A stretch of DNA of 64,000 bases, taken from assembly GCF_021631985.1 (NCBI RefSeq), contig NZ_CP070225.1, positions 9,238,001-9,302,000 of the forward strand. The letters run 5' to 3'. The translations under genes were made by a program, and so were the position numbers. Below are positions 10,561 to 19,603 of the stretch, piece by piece; position 1 is the stretch's first letter, and every line of letters begins with the position of its first letter. Source of the stretch: Sandaracinus amylolyticus (GTDB taxonomy: Bacteria > Myxococcota_A > Polyangia > Polyangiales > Sandaracinaceae). Below the pieces are notes generated by a model. The model saw only the letters and a program-made list of their open reading frames with translations, made no database searches and was not told the origin of the DNA.

Positions 10561-11168
10561 TGGCGACGGCGGAGCAGGAGACCGTTCGCGTCTCGCGCGT
10601 CGGCAAGCGCCCGGTGGAGCTTCCCGCCGGCGTCCAGATCGACGTCAAGGGCGGCAAGCTGGTCGCGAAGGGCCCGAAGGGCTCGATGGAGCGCGAGCTC
10701 CCGGCGGTGGTCGACGTGAAGAAGGAGGGCAACACCCTCGTCCTCGCGCCGCGCTCGTCGGGTGACACGACCGCGTTCGCCCAGTACCAGGGCCTCACGC
10801 GCGCGCTGATCAAGAACATCGTCGAGGGCGTGAGCAAGGGCTACACGCGCTCGCTCGACCTGATCGGCACCGGCTACAAGGCCGAAGTGAAGGGCCAGGA
10901 TCTGACCCTGAACCTCGGGCTCTCGCACCCGGTGTTCTTCCGCCTTCCCGACGGGATCAAGGCGAAGGTCGAAGTGCTCGACGTCGGCGGCACCAAGAAG
11001 CCCCGCCTGCACCTCGAGTCGCACGACAAGGAGCTGCTCGGTCAGACCGCCGCGCGCATCCGCTCGTTCCGTCCGCCGGAGCCCTACAAGGGCAAGGGCG
11101 TGCGGTACGTCGACGAGAAGGTGCGTGAGAAGGCCGGTAAGGCTGGCGGTAAGGGCGGCAAGAAGTGA
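10560..11168 (+). CDS. rplF: Ribosomal protein L6
   Basis: 50S protein at the factor-binding site. The ATG at 10560 overlaps the rpsH stop; two in-frame GTGs just upstream lie inside rpsH. 202 residues: SRVGKRPVELPAGV start, GYTRSLDLIGTGYKAEV, and the PEPYKGKGVRY motif. The C-terminal tail (EKAGKAGGKGGKK) is Lys/Gly-rich and longer than in E. coli L6. Confidence 0.96.
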   Translation: MATAEQETVRVSRVGKRPVELPAGVQIDVKGGKLVAKGPKGSMERELPAVVDVKKEGNTLVLAPRSSGDTTAFAQYQGLTRALIKNIVEGVSKGYTRSLDLIGTGYKAEVKGQDLTLNLGLSHPVFFRLPDGIKAKVEVLDVGGTKKPRLHLESHDKELLGQTAARIRSFRPPEPYKGKGVRYVDEKVREKAGKAGGKGGKK

Positions 11169-11185
11169 TCTGAACGCGTGACGGA

Positions 11186-11207
11186 GGGGGCGTACTCAGC
11201 CGCCCCC
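11186..11207 (+). terminator. GC hairpin between rplF and rplR
   Basis: GGGGGCG (11186-11192) pairs with CGCCCCC (11201-11207) over an 8-base loop in the 64-base rplF-rplR gap. The downstream sequence is A-rich (CACAAAAGG) rather than T-rich. A pausing or mRNA-stability role is as likely as termination. Confidence 0.4.
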
Positions 11208-11232
11208 CGCGGAGTCACAAAAGGAATCGAAG

Positions 11233-11589
11233 ATGGCATTGGACGAGCAGCGCGCGAAGCGCAAGAAGCGCATTCGCAAGAACGTCAGCGGCGACACCGA
11301 GCGTCCGCGTCTGACCGTGTTCCGCAGCGCGAAGCACATCTACGTGCAGGTGATCGACGACTCGCAGGGCAAGACGCTCGCGGCGGTCTCGACGCTCAGC
11401 AAGGACGTGCGCGGCGAGCTCGGCGAGAAGAACAAGAGCGACGTCGCCAAGGTGGTCGGTCAGGCGATCGCGAAGGTCTGCAAGGCCAAGGGCATCGCCC
11501 AGGTCGTGTTCGACCGCAACGGCTACATCTACCACGGTCGCGTGAAGGCTCTCGCCGACGCGGCGCGCGAGGCGGGGCTCGACTTCTGA
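11233..11589 (+). CDS. rplR: Ribosomal protein L18
   Basis: 5S rRNA-binding 50S protein. 118 residues: the basic [12 protein letters not shown] start, [20 protein letters not shown] and the [24 protein letters not shown] end are typical. AAAAGGAAT lies upstream of the ATG. It heads the rplR-rpsE-rpmD-rplO string. Confidence 0.96.
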   Translation: MALDEQRAKRKKRIRKNVSGDTERPRLTVFRSAKHIYVQVIDDSQGKTLAAVSTLSKDVRGELGEKNKSDVAKVVGQAIAKVCKAKGIAQVVFDRNGYIYHGRVKALADAAREAGLDF

Positions 11590-11624
11590 GCCGCGTCCGG
11601 ACTGACTGAGAGAACGGAAGTCAC

Positions 11625-12131
11625 ATGAGCGCCATCATCGATCCCGAGAGCCTCGAAGACCTCAAGGAGCGGGTGATCCACATCAACCGCGTCGCGAAGG
11701 TCGTGAAGGGCGGCCGTCGCTTCAGCTTCAGCGCGCTGGTCGTCGTGGGCGACGGCAAGGGCCACGTCGGCGTGGGCCTCGGCAAGGCGAACGAGGTCCC
11801 GGACGCGATCCGCAAGGGCACCGACCGCGCGAAGAAGAATCTGATCCGCATCCCGCTGGTCGGTGGCTCGATTCCGCACCGCGTGTTCGGTCACGCCGGC
11901 GCGGGCCGCGTGCTGCTGAATCCGGCGAGCCCCGGTACCGGCGTCATCGCCGGCGGCGCGATGCGCCCGGTGCTCGAGGCGGCGGGCGTGCACGACGTGC
12001 TCTGCAAGATCGTCGGCACCTCGAACCCGCACAACGTCGTCCACGCGACGATGGACGCGCTGCGCTCGCTCGAGTCGATCGACGACGTCGCGCGCCGTCG
12101 CGGCAAGGCCGTGGACGAGATCCGCGTCTGA
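11625..12131 (+). CDS. rpsE: Ribosomal protein S5
   Basis: 30S protein at the mRNA entry tunnel; it influences decoding fidelity. 168 residues: [20 protein letters not shown], the [21 protein letters not shown] block and [19 protein letters not shown]. Length and motifs are normal. rpmD follows after 13 bases. Confidence 0.97.
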   Translation: MSAIIDPESLEDLKERVIHINRVAKVVKGGRRFSFSALVVVGDGKGHVGVGLGKANEVPDAIRKGTDRAKKNLIRIPLVGGSIPHRVFGHAGAGRVLLNPASPGTGVIAGGAMRPVLEAAGVHDVLCKIVGTSNPHNVVHATMDALRSLESIDDVARRRGKAVDEIRV

Positions 12132-12144
12132 GGGAGAGCGCATC

Positions 12145-12339
12145 ATGGCGATCAAGCCGAAGCTCAAGGTGAAGCAGCTCCGCAGCGGCATCGGCCGCAC
12201 GGAGGACATGCGACGCACGCTCAAGGGTCTCGGTCTCCGCGGCCCGCACACCGAGGTCGTCGTGGCGAACACGCCCGCGTTCCGCGGTGCGATCAAGAAG
12301 GTGATCCACCTCGTGTCGGTGGAGGAGATCGATGGCTGA
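12145..12339 (+). CDS. rpmD: Ribosomal protein L30
   Basis: Small 50S protein of 64 residues, with LKVKQLRSGIGRTEDMRRTLKGLGLR typical of bacterial L30. GAGGGAGAGCG precedes the ATG. Its 3' end overlaps rplO by 8 bases, so the two are translationally coupled. Confidence 0.94.
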   Translation: MAIKPKLKVKQLRSGIGRTEDMRRTLKGLGLRGPHTEVVVANTPAFRGAIKKVIHLVSVEEIDG

Positions 12340-12883
12340 CGAGAAGATCAGCGCAGAGGTGCCGATCCTCTCGCGCCTGCGCGCCCCGAAGGGCGCGGTC
12401 ACGAAGAAGCTGCGCGTCGGCCGTGGTCCCGGCTCGGGCCTGGGTAAGACCGCGGGCCGCGGTCAGAAGGGTCAGAAGGCCCGTCAGCCCGGCAACATCC
12501 ACAAGCTGCACTTCGAGGGCGGCCAGATGCCGCTCAACCGCCGCCTCCCGAAGGTCGGCTTCAACTCGCTGTTCCCGCGCGACCTCGCCCCGGTGAACGT
12601 CAAGTCGCTCGACGTGTTCGAGGCGGGCGCGACGGTCGACGAGGCGGCGCTCCGTGCGCGCGGCCTGGTGAAGGGCCGCTGGGACGGCGTGAAGATCCTC
12701 GGCACCGGGGAGCTCTCGAAGAAGCTCGTCGTCAAGGCGGACGCGTTCAGCGCCTCGGCGAAGGAGAAGATCGAGAAGGCCGGCGGCTCGGTCGAGACGA
12801 TCGAGAAGAAGGTCGCTCCGGTGGTGCGGCACAAGAACAAGCCCACGAAGGGCAAGAAGCCGAAGGCCGCCGCTAAGGCTTGA
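12332..12883 (+). CDS. rplO: Ribosomal protein L15
   Basis: Late-assembly 50S protein. 183 residues, somewhat longer than the usual 145-150 because of a Lys-rich tail (NKPTKGKKPKAAAKA). The N-terminal basic Gly-rich region RGPGSGLGKTAGRGQKGQKAR, the HFEGGQMPLNRRLPKVGF block and the VKILGTGELSKKLVVKA core are clear. It overlaps rpmD by 8 bases. Confidence 0.96.
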   Translation: MADEKISAEVPILSRLRAPKGAVTKKLRVGRGPGSGLGKTAGRGQKGQKARQPGNIHKLHFEGGQMPLNRRLPKVGFNSLFPRDLAPVNVKSLDVFEAGATVDEAALRARGLVKGRWDGVKILGTGELSKKLVVKADAFSASAKEKIEKAGGSVETIEKKVAPVVRHKNKPTKGKKPKAAAKA

Positions 12884-12925
12884 CCTACGGTCGAGGTTGA
12901 GGGAGACAGCAGCCCCACGGTGAAC

Positions 12926-12950
12926 CGGGCCCGCGACTTTCGCGGGCCCG
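12926..12950 (+). terminator. Hairpin between rplO and secY
   Basis: CGGGCCCGCG (12926-12935) pairs perfectly with CGCGGGCCCG (12941-12950), loop ACTTT. CGTCATCATCC follows, not a U-tract. It sits in a 98-base gap and may limit read-through into secY, whose expression usually has to be lower than that of the ribosomal genes. Confidence 0.45.
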
Positions 12951-12981
12951 CGTCATCATCCCGAGCACCGATTCCACTCGC

Positions 12982-14310
12982 ATGAGCGCCTTCGCGAACA
13001 TCGCCAAGATTCCCGAGCTCCGCCGACGCATCCTCTTCACGTTGGGGATGATCGCGGTCTACCGCATCGGGATCTTCGTCACGATTCCCGGCATCGACCG
13101 GAACGTGCTCCGCGAGTACATCGGGCAGCAGGGCGGCTTCCTCGGGATGTTCAACCTGTTCTCGGGCGGCGCGCTCGAGCAGGCCTCGATCTTCTCGCTG
13201 GGCATCATGCCCTACGTCACGGCGAGCATCGTGCTCCAGCTGATGACGATCGTCGTCCCGCAGCTCGGCGAGCTGCGCAAGGAAGGCGAGGCGGGCCAGC
13301 GGAAGATCAACCAGTACACGCGGTACGGCACCGTCGTGATCTCGGTCGTCCAGGGCATCTTCTGGGCGAACTATTTCCAGGGCCTCAACGCAGGTGGCGC
13401 GGGCACGGGCTTCTCGACGGTCGGCGACGTCGTTCGCGATCCGGGCTGGGGCTTCGTGTTCCTGACGGTCGTGGCGCTCACGACCGGCACCGCGTTCATC
13501 ATGTGGCTCGGCGAGCAGATCACCGAGCGTGGCATCGGCAACGGCATCTCGCTCATCATCTTCGCGGGCATCGTCGCGGACCTCCCGCGCGCCGGCGTGC
13601 AGACGATCGAGCAGGTGCAGATCGGTCAGATCCAGCCGGTCGCGCTGCTGATGGTCGCGGCCATCGTGCTGCTCGTGATCGCGGTGATCACGTTCTTCGA
13701 GCGTGGCCAGCGCCGCATCCCGATCCACTACGCGAAGCGCCTCGTCGGGCGGAAGCTCTACGGCGGTCAGACGTCGCACCTGCCGCTCCGCGTGAACTCG
13801 AGCGGCGTGATCGCGCCGATCTTCGCGTCGTCGCTCCTGATGTTCCCGCAGCAGCTCGTCGGGATCATCCCGGGCATGGAGACGGTGAACGACTACATCC
13901 AGCCGGGGTCGTTCCTGTTCAACCTGCTCTACGTCGTGATGATCGTGTTCTTCGCGTTCTTCTACACGGCGGTCACGTTCCAGCCGGTCGAGGTCGCGGA
14001 CAACCTCAAGAAGCAGAACGCCTTCATCCCGAAGGTGCGCCCGGGCAAGGCGACGGCCGAGTACATCGATCGCGTGCTGACCCGCATCACGGTCGGCGGT
14101 GCGATCTACGTCGCGCTCGTCTGCGTGGTCCCGCAGGTGCTCCAGGACTCGTTCCACGTGCCGTTCTTCTTCGGCGGCACGTCGGTGATGATCGTCGTGG
14201 GCGTGGCGCTCGACACCGTGCAGCAGATCGAGTCGCACCTCATCACGCGTCACTACGAGGGCCTTACCGGCCCGCGTGGACCGCGCATCCGCGGTCGTCG
14301 CACGGCTTGA
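12982..14310 (+). CDS. secY: Protein translocase subunit SecY
   Basis: Pore-forming subunit of the Sec translocon in the inner membrane. 442 residues with about ten hydrophobic segments. The conserved [13 protein letters not shown] (TM2), [19 protein letters not shown] (cytoplasmic loop C4), [19 protein letters not shown] and the [18 protein letters not shown] block are all present. It lies after rplO as in most bacteria and before adk; methionine aminopeptidase (map), often in this interval, is absent here. Confidence 0.98.
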   Translation: MSAFANIAKIPELRRRILFTLGMIAVYRIGIFVTIPGIDRNVLREYIGQQGGFLGMFNLFSGGALEQASIFSLGIMPYVTASIVLQLMTIVVPQLGELRKEGEAGQRKINQYTRYGTVVISVVQGIFWANYFQGLNAGGAGTGFSTVGDVVRDPGWGFVFLTVVALTTGTAFIMWLGEQITERGIGNGISLIIFAGIVADLPRAGVQTIEQVQIGQIQPVALLMVAAIVLLVIAVITFFERGQRRIPIHYAKRLVGRKLYGGQTSHLPLRVNSSGVIAPIFASSLLMFPQQLVGIIPGMETVNDYIQPGSFLFNLLYVVMIVFFAFFYTAVTFQPVEVADNLKKQNAFIPKVRPGKATAEYIDRVLTRITVGGAIYVALVCVVPQVLQDSFHVPFFFGGTSVMIVVGVALDTVQQIESHLITRHYEGLTGPRGPRIRGRRTA

Positions 14311-14325
14311 GAAGGGGGGCTAGAC

Positions 14326-14973
14326 GTGGATCTCATCCTGTTCGGGCCCCCGGGGGCGGGGAAGGGCACGCAGAGCAAGTTCCTCGTCGATCGGCTCGGC
14401 ATTCCGCAGATCTCGACGGGCGACATGATGCGTGCGGAGCGCAAGAGCGGCTCCGCGCTCGGCAAGAAGTTCGACGAGTACATGACGCAGGGCCTGCTCG
14501 TGCCCGACTCGCTCGTCATCGAGCTCCTGCGTAACCGCCTGATGCAGGCGGACGCGAAGGGTGGCGCGATCTTCGACGGCTACCCGCGCACGGTGGATCA
14601 GGCGAAGGCCCTCGACGCGATGCTCGCGGAGATGGGGCGTCGCATCGAGAAGGTGATCGCGCTCGAGGTGCCGACCGAGGCGATCGTGGATCGAATTAGC
14701 GGCAGGCGATCGTGTGAGGCCTGTGGACAGGTCTACCACGTGCGCTATAATCCGCCCCCCTCGACGGGCCGCTGCGGCAATTGCGGCAGCGATCGCATCG
14801 TCCAGCGCGACGATGACCGCGAGGAAAAGGTGCGCACGCGCAACGCGGTGTACCTGGAGAACACGCTCCCGATCCTGGCGCACTACGGTGCCGGCGGGAT
14901 CGTCGCGAAGGTCGACGGGACCGGCGCGGTGGAAGACGTGACCCGCAGGATCGAGTCGATCCTCGGGAAGTGA
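14326..14973 (+). CDS. adk: Adenylate kinase, zinc-LID type
   Basis: Converts ATP + AMP to 2 ADP in the cytoplasm. 215 residues from a GTG at 14326 preceded by GAAGGGGGGC. P-loop GPPGAGKGTQ at about 7-16, AMP-binding DGYPRT, and a long LID domain with four cysteines (CEAC ... CGNC), the structural-zinc form found in Gram-positives and many non-enterobacteria. The secY-adk order is common in bacteria. Confidence 0.97.
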   Translation: MDLILFGPPGAGKGTQSKFLVDRLGIPQISTGDMMRAERKSGSALGKKFDEYMTQGLLVPDSLVIELLRNRLMQADAKGGAIFDGYPRTVDQAKALDAMLAEMGRRIEKVIALEVPTEAIVDRISGRRSCEACGQVYHVRYNPPPSTGRCGNCGSDRIVQRDDDREEKVRTRNAVYLENTLPILAHYGAGGIVAKVDGTGAVEDVTRRIESILGK

Positions 14974-14986
14974 GCTCGCCCTTCGT

Positions 14987-15199
14987 ATGAAGGGCACGGT
15001 CCTCGAAGCGGTGGTCGAAGACGAGCTGCCTCGAGGTCTGTACGCGGTGCGCAGCGAAGATGGTCGTCGCTTCGTCGCATCCCTGCCGATTCGGAGTCGG
15101 CATTCGATCGTGAAGCTGCTCCGAGGCGACCGCGTGATGATCGAAGTGTCCCCTGCGGACACCAGCCGAGCGCGAATCACTGCTCGCGCCGGCGACTGA
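14987..15199 (+). CDS. infA: Divergent translation initiation factor IF-1-like protein
   Basis: Single S1/OB domain of 70 residues in the position of infA (after adk, before rpmJ). The backbone of IF-1 is visible: GTVLEAVVEDELPRGLYAVRSE, an LRGDRVMIEVSPADTSRARITAR end matching the family pattern GDKVTVELSPYDLTRGRI. It lacks about eight N-terminal residues of classical IF-1 and has a few extra residues in the first strand region. IF-1 binds the A site and assists IF-2 and IF-3. A second, canonical copy elsewhere in the genome is possible. Confidence 0.75.
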   Translation: MKGTVLEAVVEDELPRGLYAVRSEDGRRFVASLPIRSRHSIVKLLRGDRVMIEVSPADTSRARITARAGD

Positions 15200-15265
15200 G
15201 ACGCTCACCGTGGCTCTCGGTCGAAAGTTCTCCCGTAGAGAGTTGGAAGTAAGAGCGAGGCTGCG

Positions 15266-15379
15266 ATGAAGGTCCGTCCGAGCGTCAAGAAGATCTGCGA
15301 GAAGTGCAAGGTCGTCCGCCGCAAGGGGACCGTGCGCGTGATCTGCGAGAACCCGCGCCACAAGCAGCGTCAGGGCTGA
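15266..15379 (+). CDS. rpmJ: Ribosomal protein L36
   Basis: A 37-residue zinc-ribbon protein, the last to join the 50S subunit. It begins [15 protein letters not shown]; Cys11, Cys14, Cys27 and His32 form the C3H zinc site, so it is the zinc-bound form. The end [10 protein letters not shown] matches the family. It lies 66 bases after the IF-1-like gene and 15 before rpsM, as in other spc operons. Confidence 0.95.
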   Translation: MKVRPSVKKICEKCKVVRRKGTVRVICENPRHKQRQG

Positions 15380-15394
15380 AAGAGGAATCGAGTC

Positions 15395-15760
15395 ATGGCA
15401 CGCATCGCCGGCGTCGACCTTCCTGGTCGCAAGCACACCGTCATCGCTCTCCAGTACATCTACGGGATCGGTCCCGCGATCGCGAAGCAGATCTGCGAGA
15501 AGGCCGGAATCCCCGAGACGAAGAAGGCGGATGATCTCGACGAGAACGACGTCAAGAAGATCCGCGATCTCCTCGACACGCAGTTCAAGGTCGAGGGTGA
15601 TCTCCGCCGCGAGATCGCCATCAACATCAAGCGCCTGATGGACCTCGGGTGCTATCGCGGGCTGCGTCATCGTCGTGGCCTGCCCGTGCGCGGCCAGCGC
15701 ACCCACACGAATGCGCGCACCCGCAAGGGCCCGCGTCGCGGCAGCGCCGTCCGTCGCTGA
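15395..15760 (+). CDS. rpsM: Ribosomal protein S13
   Basis: 30S head protein forming bridge B1 with L5. 121 residues: [20 protein letters not shown] start, the YGIG motif, and the basic C-terminal tail [20 protein letters not shown] that reaches the P site. It opens the alpha-type string rpsM-rpsK-rpsD. Confidence 0.97.
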   Translation: MARIAGVDLPGRKHTVIALQYIYGIGPAIAKQICEKAGIPETKKADDLDENDVKKIRDLLDTQFKVEGDLRREIAINIKRLMDLGCYRGLRHRRGLPVRGQRTHTNARTRKGPRRGSAVRR

Positions 15761-15812
15761 GCTCTGAACAGAGCGGCGAGCGACGGGGATCACCTCACCG
15801 GAGTACTGAGAG

Positions 15813-16205
15813 ATGGCGAAGCCGAAGGCAGCCAAGGGCAAGAAGAAGGTCAAGAAGAACATCGGCACGGGCATCGCGCACGTGCAGTCGACCTTCAACA
15901 ACACGATCGTCACCGTCACGGACCTCGCGGGGAACGTGGTGGCGTGGAGCAGCGCGGGCGCGCGCGGCTTCAAGGGCTCGCGCAAGAGCACGCCGTTCGC
16001 GGCGCAGCTCGCCGCCGAAGATGCGGCTCGCAAGGCGCAGGACCACGGCATGACGACCGTCGCGATCTTCGTGAAGGGCCCGGGCGCGGGCCGCGAGTCG
16101 GCCCTCCGTGCGTTCCAGATGGCCGGCATGCGCGTGACGCTCATCCGTGACGTGACCCCGATCCCGCACAACGGCTGCCGCCCGCCCAAGCGTCGCCGCG
16201 TCTGA
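15813..16205 (+). CDS. rpsK: Ribosomal protein S11
   Basis: 30S platform protein next to the E site. 130 residues; after a Lys-rich N-terminus come [18 protein letters not shown], the [19 protein letters not shown] block and the [20 protein letters not shown] end. Normal length. rpsD follows after 17 bases. Confidence 0.97.
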   Translation: MAKPKAAKGKKKVKKNIGTGIAHVQSTFNNTIVTVTDLAGNVVAWSSAGARGFKGSRKSTPFAAQLAAEDAARKAQDHGMTTVAIFVKGPGAGRESALRAFQMAGMRVTLIRDVTPIPHNGCRPPKRRRV

Positions 16206-16222
16206 AGTAGAGGAACTGAGAG

Positions 16223-16849
16223 ATGGCTCGCTACACCGGCCCGTCCTGCAAGCTCTGCCGTCGCGAGGGGGAGAAGCTCTTCCTCAAGGGCGACCGCTGC
16301 TACACCGACAAGTGCGCGTTCGATCGCCGTCCGTACCCGCCCGGCCAGCACGGCCAGCGTCGTTCGAAGGCGACCGAGTACGGCATCCGCCTTCGTGAGA
16401 AGCAGAAGGTGCGTCGCATCTACGGCGTGCTGGAGCGCCAGTTCCGCAAGTACTTCGCGTCGGCGGATGCGGGCAAGGGCGTGACCGGTGAGGCGCTGCT
16501 CGCGCTGCTCGAGCGCCGTCTCGACAGCGTCTGCTACCGCCTCGGCTTCGCGGCGACGCGCAGCGACGGCCGCCAGCTCGTGCGTCACAAGCACGTGCTC
16601 GTGAACGGGAAGACGGTCAGCGTGCCGAGCTTCCTCGTTCGGCCGAACGACACGATCACCATCCGCGAGAAGAGCCGGCAAAAGGGCCGCATCGTGACGG
16701 CGCTCGAGGGCGTCGAGCGTCGCGGCGTGCCGGAGTGGCTCTCGCTCGACAAGGGCGCGTTCACCGGCAAGGTGGTGAGCCAGCCCGTGCGCGAGGCGAT
16801 CACGCTCCCGATCAAGGAGCAGCTGATCGTCGAGTTCTACTCGCGCTGA
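16223..16849 (+). CDS. rpsD: Ribosomal protein S4, zinc form
   Basis: Primary assembly protein of the 30S body. 208 residues. The N-terminus carries a zinc-binding set of four cysteines (CKLC, then Cys26 and Cys31 in DRCYTDKC). [17 protein letters not shown] and the S4 RNA-binding domain ([22 protein letters not shown]) follow. rpoA follows after 109 bases that contain a clear terminator. Confidence 0.97.
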   Translation: MARYTGPSCKLCRREGEKLFLKGDRCYTDKCAFDRRPYPPGQHGQRRSKATEYGIRLREKQKVRRIYGVLERQFRKYFASADAGKGVTGEALLALLERRLDSVCYRLGFAATRSDGRQLVRHKHVLVNGKTVSVPSFLVRPNDTITIREKSRQKGRIVTALEGVERRGVPEWLSLDKGAFTGKVVSQPVREAITLPIKEQLIVEFYSR

Positions 16850-16859
16850 TCAGGTCTTT

Positions 16860-16899
16860 CCACGGGCGGGCAATGGTGTCCGCCCGTGGTCTTTTCTCT
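16860..16899 (+). terminator. Intrinsic terminator between rpsD and rpoA
   Basis: CCACGGGCGG (16860-16869) pairs with CCGCCCGTGG (16880-16889), loop of 10 bases, followed by TCTTTTCTCT (16890-16899). This is a textbook rho-independent terminator. It separates rpoA-rplQ from the ribosomal string, so rpoA probably has its own promoter in 16900-16958 or depends on read-through. Confidence 0.75.
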
Positions 16900-16958
16900 A
16901 GGCCCGTCGGGGTTCCGAGCGCGGTCATATTCCTGCGCTGGAGAGAGGTTCGGATTCC

Positions 16959-17975
16959 ATGTCGACGACGTTCGTTGCGCGCAACTGGCGCGATCTCATC
17001 AAGCCGAAGAGCGTCCCGGTCGAGGACGCGACGCCGACCTACGGCAAGTTCGTGTGCGAGCCGCTCGAGCGCGGTTTCGGCATCACGCTCGGCAACGCGC
17101 TGCGCCGGATCCTGCTGAGCTCGCTCCAGGGCGCAGCGATCACCGCGGTGAAGATCGACGGCGCGCTCCACGAGTTCACGTCGGTGCCGGACGTCGTGGA
17201 AGACGTCACGGACATCGTGCTCAACCTGAAGGAAGTCGTGGTCAAGGCGCACTCGCCGAAGACCCACGTCCTCCGGATCGACCGTGAAGGTCCCTGCGAG
17301 GTCACCGCGGGTGACATCCAGGTCAACGACCAGGTCGAGATCCTCAACCCGAAGCACGTCATCTGCACGGTCGCCAAGGGCGGCCGCTTCTCGGCGGAGC
17401 TGACGATCAACGTCGGCCGTGGCTACGTGCCGGCGGATCGCAACAAGACGCCGGGCATGCCGATCGGGACGATTGCGATCGACGCGCTCTTCTCGCCGAT
17501 CCGCAAGGTGAACTACACGGTCACCAACGCGCGTGTCGGTCAGATCACGGACTACGACAAGCTCGCGCTCGAGGTCTGGACGAACGGCAGCGTGAAGCCG
17601 CACGACGCGGTCGCGTACGCCGCGAAGATCCTCAAGGACCAGCTCTCCATCTTCATCAACTTCGAGGAAGAGGAAGAGGCGACGAGCCTCGAGTCGAAGG
17701 AAGAGGAGCCGCTCAACGAGAACCTCTTCCGCTCGGTGGAGGAGCTCGAGCTCTCGGTCCGCAGCGCGAACTGCCTGCAGAACGCGAACATCCATCTCAT
17801 CGGCGAGCTGGTCCAGAAGACCGAGGCCGAGATGCTCAAGACGAAGAATTTCGGCCGCAAGTCGCTGAAGGAGATCAAGGAGATCCTCGCCGACATGGGC
17901 CTCTCGCTGGGCATGAAGATCGACAACTGGCCGGCGATGCTCGAGCGCTGGAAGCAGCAGCAGGCTCAGGCCTGA
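16959..17975 (+). CDS. rpoA: RNA polymerase alpha subunit
   Basis: Dimerising scaffold of RNA polymerase and target of upstream elements and activators. 338 residues. The N-terminal domain has [23 protein letters not shown] and the [10 protein letters not shown] region; an acidic linker ([16 protein letters not shown]) precedes the C-terminal domain ([21 protein letters not shown] ... [24 protein letters not shown]). Two-domain architecture is intact. Confidence 0.98.
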   Translation: MSTTFVARNWRDLIKPKSVPVEDATPTYGKFVCEPLERGFGITLGNALRRILLSSLQGAAITAVKIDGALHEFTSVPDVVEDVTDIVLNLKEVVVKAHSPKTHVLRIDREGPCEVTAGDIQVNDQVEILNPKHVICTVAKGGRFSAELTINVGRGYVPADRNKTPGMPIGTIAIDALFSPIRKVNYTVTNARVGQITDYDKLALEVWTNGSVKPHDAVAYAAKILKDQLSIFINFEEEEEATSLESKEEEPLNENLFRSVEELELSVRSANCLQNANIHLIGELVQKTEAEMLKTKNFGRKSLKEIKEILADMGLSLGMKIDNWPAMLERWKQQQAQA

Positions 17976-18039
17976 GGCGGCCGGACGAGATCGAGGCGAT
18001 CGTCGCGAGACGAGCGAAGTAGAGAGACGGTAGGAAGCC

Positions 18040-18528
18040 ATGCGTCACCGCAAGTCGGGCCGGAAGTTCGGCCGCAATACCCCGCACCGCCGCGCGATGC
18101 TCCGCAACCTCGCGGGCAACCTCGTGCTGCACGAGAAGATCGAGACGACCGACGCGAAGGCGAAGGAGCTCCGCCGCACGGTGGAGCGCCTCATCACGCG
18201 CGCGGCCCGGCTCGGTGACGAGCTCACCGTCGACATCGGCAAGCTGAGCGACGAGCAGCGTGGCGAGGTCGTGGCGCGTCGCGTCCACGCGCAGCGCCTG
18301 GTCGCGCGGGACCTGCCGAAGACGCTGACCAAGACCAACTCGGACGGCAGCACCGAGGAAGTCGATCTCGTCTACAAGCTCTTCCACGAGATCGCGCCGC
18401 GCTTCCTCGCGCGCATCAAGGACAAGAAGGGCGGCGGGTACACCCGCATCACGAAGCTCAACGCGCGCCGCGGCGACAATGCGCCGATGGCGATGATCGA
18501 GATCCTCGGCGAGAGCGCGGCGGAGTGA
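18040..18528 (+). CDS. rplQ: Ribosomal protein L17
   Basis: 50S protein near the tunnel exit. 162 residues; MRHRKSGRKFGRNTPHRRAMLRNLAGNLVLHEKIETT is diagnostic. The DEQRGEVVARRVHAQRLV region and a longer central segment (NSDGSTEEVDLVYKLFHEIAPRF) extend it beyond the E. coli length. It is the last gene of the supercluster. Confidence 0.96.
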   Translation: MRHRKSGRKFGRNTPHRRAMLRNLAGNLVLHEKIETTDAKAKELRRTVERLITRAARLGDELTVDIGKLSDEQRGEVVARRVHAQRLVARDLPKTLTKTNSDGSTEEVDLVYKLFHEIAPRFLARIKDKKGGGYTRITKLNARRGDNAPMAMIEILGESAAE

Positions 18529-18536
18529 TCTCGCGC

Positions 18537-18620
18537 GTGCCTCCGATGCGGAGGCACGTCGGATCGTGAGCCGGTCTCGCTGGAGAAGCCCCGCGGCGCG
18601 TGCGTCGCGGGGCTTTCGTT
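18537..18620 (+). terminator. Two hairpins ending the ribosomal supercluster
   Basis: First stem GTGCCTCC (18537-18544) with GGAGGCAC (18550-18557). Second stem AAGCCCCGCG (18586-18595) with CGCGGGGCTT (18606-18615), loop of 10 bases, followed by TCGTTCG. The second has A's before and T's after the stem, so it can act in both directions and would also serve the converging gene that ends at 18644. Confidence 0.75.
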
Positions 18621-18643
18621 CGTCCGTCAGGCGCGATTGCCCG

Positions 18644-19312
18644 TCAAGCGCGCGCGCGGGCGCGGCGGCCGGCGTTGCTCTTCGACGAGCCCCGGGCGAG
18701 GCCCGGCTTGCTGCTCGTGCCGCGCGACGTGGAGCCCGCGAGGCGCACCCCCTTCCGCGGGCCGAGCGTGGCGCCGCGCTGCTCACCGCTGCTCGCGGCA
18801 CCGCGGATCGACGGGCGCATCGCGTGCTCGGTGGCCTTCTTCACCGCCTTGCGCGAGCCAGAGCGTCCCGACGATGCGTGGGCCCCCACGTCGGACGGCC
18901 GCGAGCGGCCGCCTCCCGAGCCTCCGCGCGCGCCGGTGGAGCGCCCGCCGGAGGCCTTGGCCACCCGGGTCGGGGGGCTGTGGTCGCGGCGCGGCTTCGC
19001 ACGGCCTCCGACCGTTCCCTTGCGCCGTCGTCCGGGCGGCACGTCCTCGCCCTCGCGCTCGATGAAGTGCCCTTCGCCGACCCGGACGGGACGGGTGATC
19101 GTGCCGATGCCCGGCGCGCTGCCGGGACGCGAGTGCTCGCTGCGAGGCTCCCGTCCCGTCGCGCGCGCGCCGCGCGCGTCCGGACCACGAAGTCCCTCTC
19201 TCGCGCGCTCCTGGGCCTGACCGACCTGCCGCTTTCGCTTCGACTTCGCCGGGGCGCTCGCATCCTCGGTGTCGACTGCTCGTCTCGCGCTCTTCTTGCC
19301 GTCGCGCGCCAT
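18644..19312 (-). CDS. Low-complexity basic protein, function unknown
   Basis: 222 residues, very rich in Arg, Lys, Ser, Gly and Ala. The start is well marked: the ATG (19312) is preceded on the minus strand by GAGGAGGACGG, an excellent ribosome site, and the codons from there on end mostly in G or C as in real genes of this genome. The N-terminus reads MARDGKKSARRAVDTEDAS; a more ordered patch is IGTITRPVRVGEGHFIEREG (about residues 76-95). The rest looks disordered, with repeated GR, SG and RA steps. I recognise no family. High basic charge suggests nucleic-acid binding, but that is inference. It converges on rplQ. Confidence 0.65.
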   Translation of the reverse strand: MARDGKKSARRAVDTEDASAPAKSKRKRQVGQAQERAREGLRGPDARGARATGREPRSEHSRPGSAPGIGTITRPVRVGEGHFIEREGEDVPPGRRRKGTVGGRAKPRRDHSPPTRVAKASGGRSTGARGGSGGGRSRPSDVGAHASSGRSGSRKAVKKATEHAMRPSIRGAASSGEQRGATLGPRKGVRLAGSTSRGTSSKPGLARGSSKSNAGRRARARA

Positions 19313-19603
19313 CCGTCCTCCTCGCGCGCCCTGGACCCGAGCGGACTTGCTCCGCGGATCGGCGCGCTGCGGTCTCCGGCGGCTGCCGCATCGCGCGTGC
19401 CACGGATGTGCTCCACCGCACGCATCGCGACGCGACTGGAAACATGCGCGTCCTTCGTGTGCGCGCGTCGCGCTGCGCCTCGGTGGGGCGGGCCGCGTCG
19501 TGCACGTTGCCCCGGCGCCACGCGGGGGGCCGCGAGTCCGATGCCCCAACACGCGGGATCGTCGATTGCAGAGTTGCCGCGTGATGCTCGACGAAGGAAC
19601 GCG
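19313..19603. other. Divergent promoter region, no gene seen
   Basis: 291 bases between the start of the basic-protein gene (minus) and the glycosyltransferase gene (plus). Base use loses the strong third-position GC pattern, and no frame looks coding in either direction. It must hold both promoters, but I cannot place a confident -35/-10 pair. GAAGGAACGCG just before 19604 is the glycosyltransferase ribosome site. Confidence 0.4.

Noticed and set aside
14974-15395. Missing map gene treated as a deletion
   Set aside because: map is commonly absent from this interval in many bacteria and can lie elsewhere, so its absence alone is not notable.
18566-19603. Upstream extension of the glycosyltransferase frame
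   Set aside because: The extension has no glycosyltransferase similarity, lies opposite the better-supported minus-strand basic protein gene, and a good ribosome site precedes ATG 19604.
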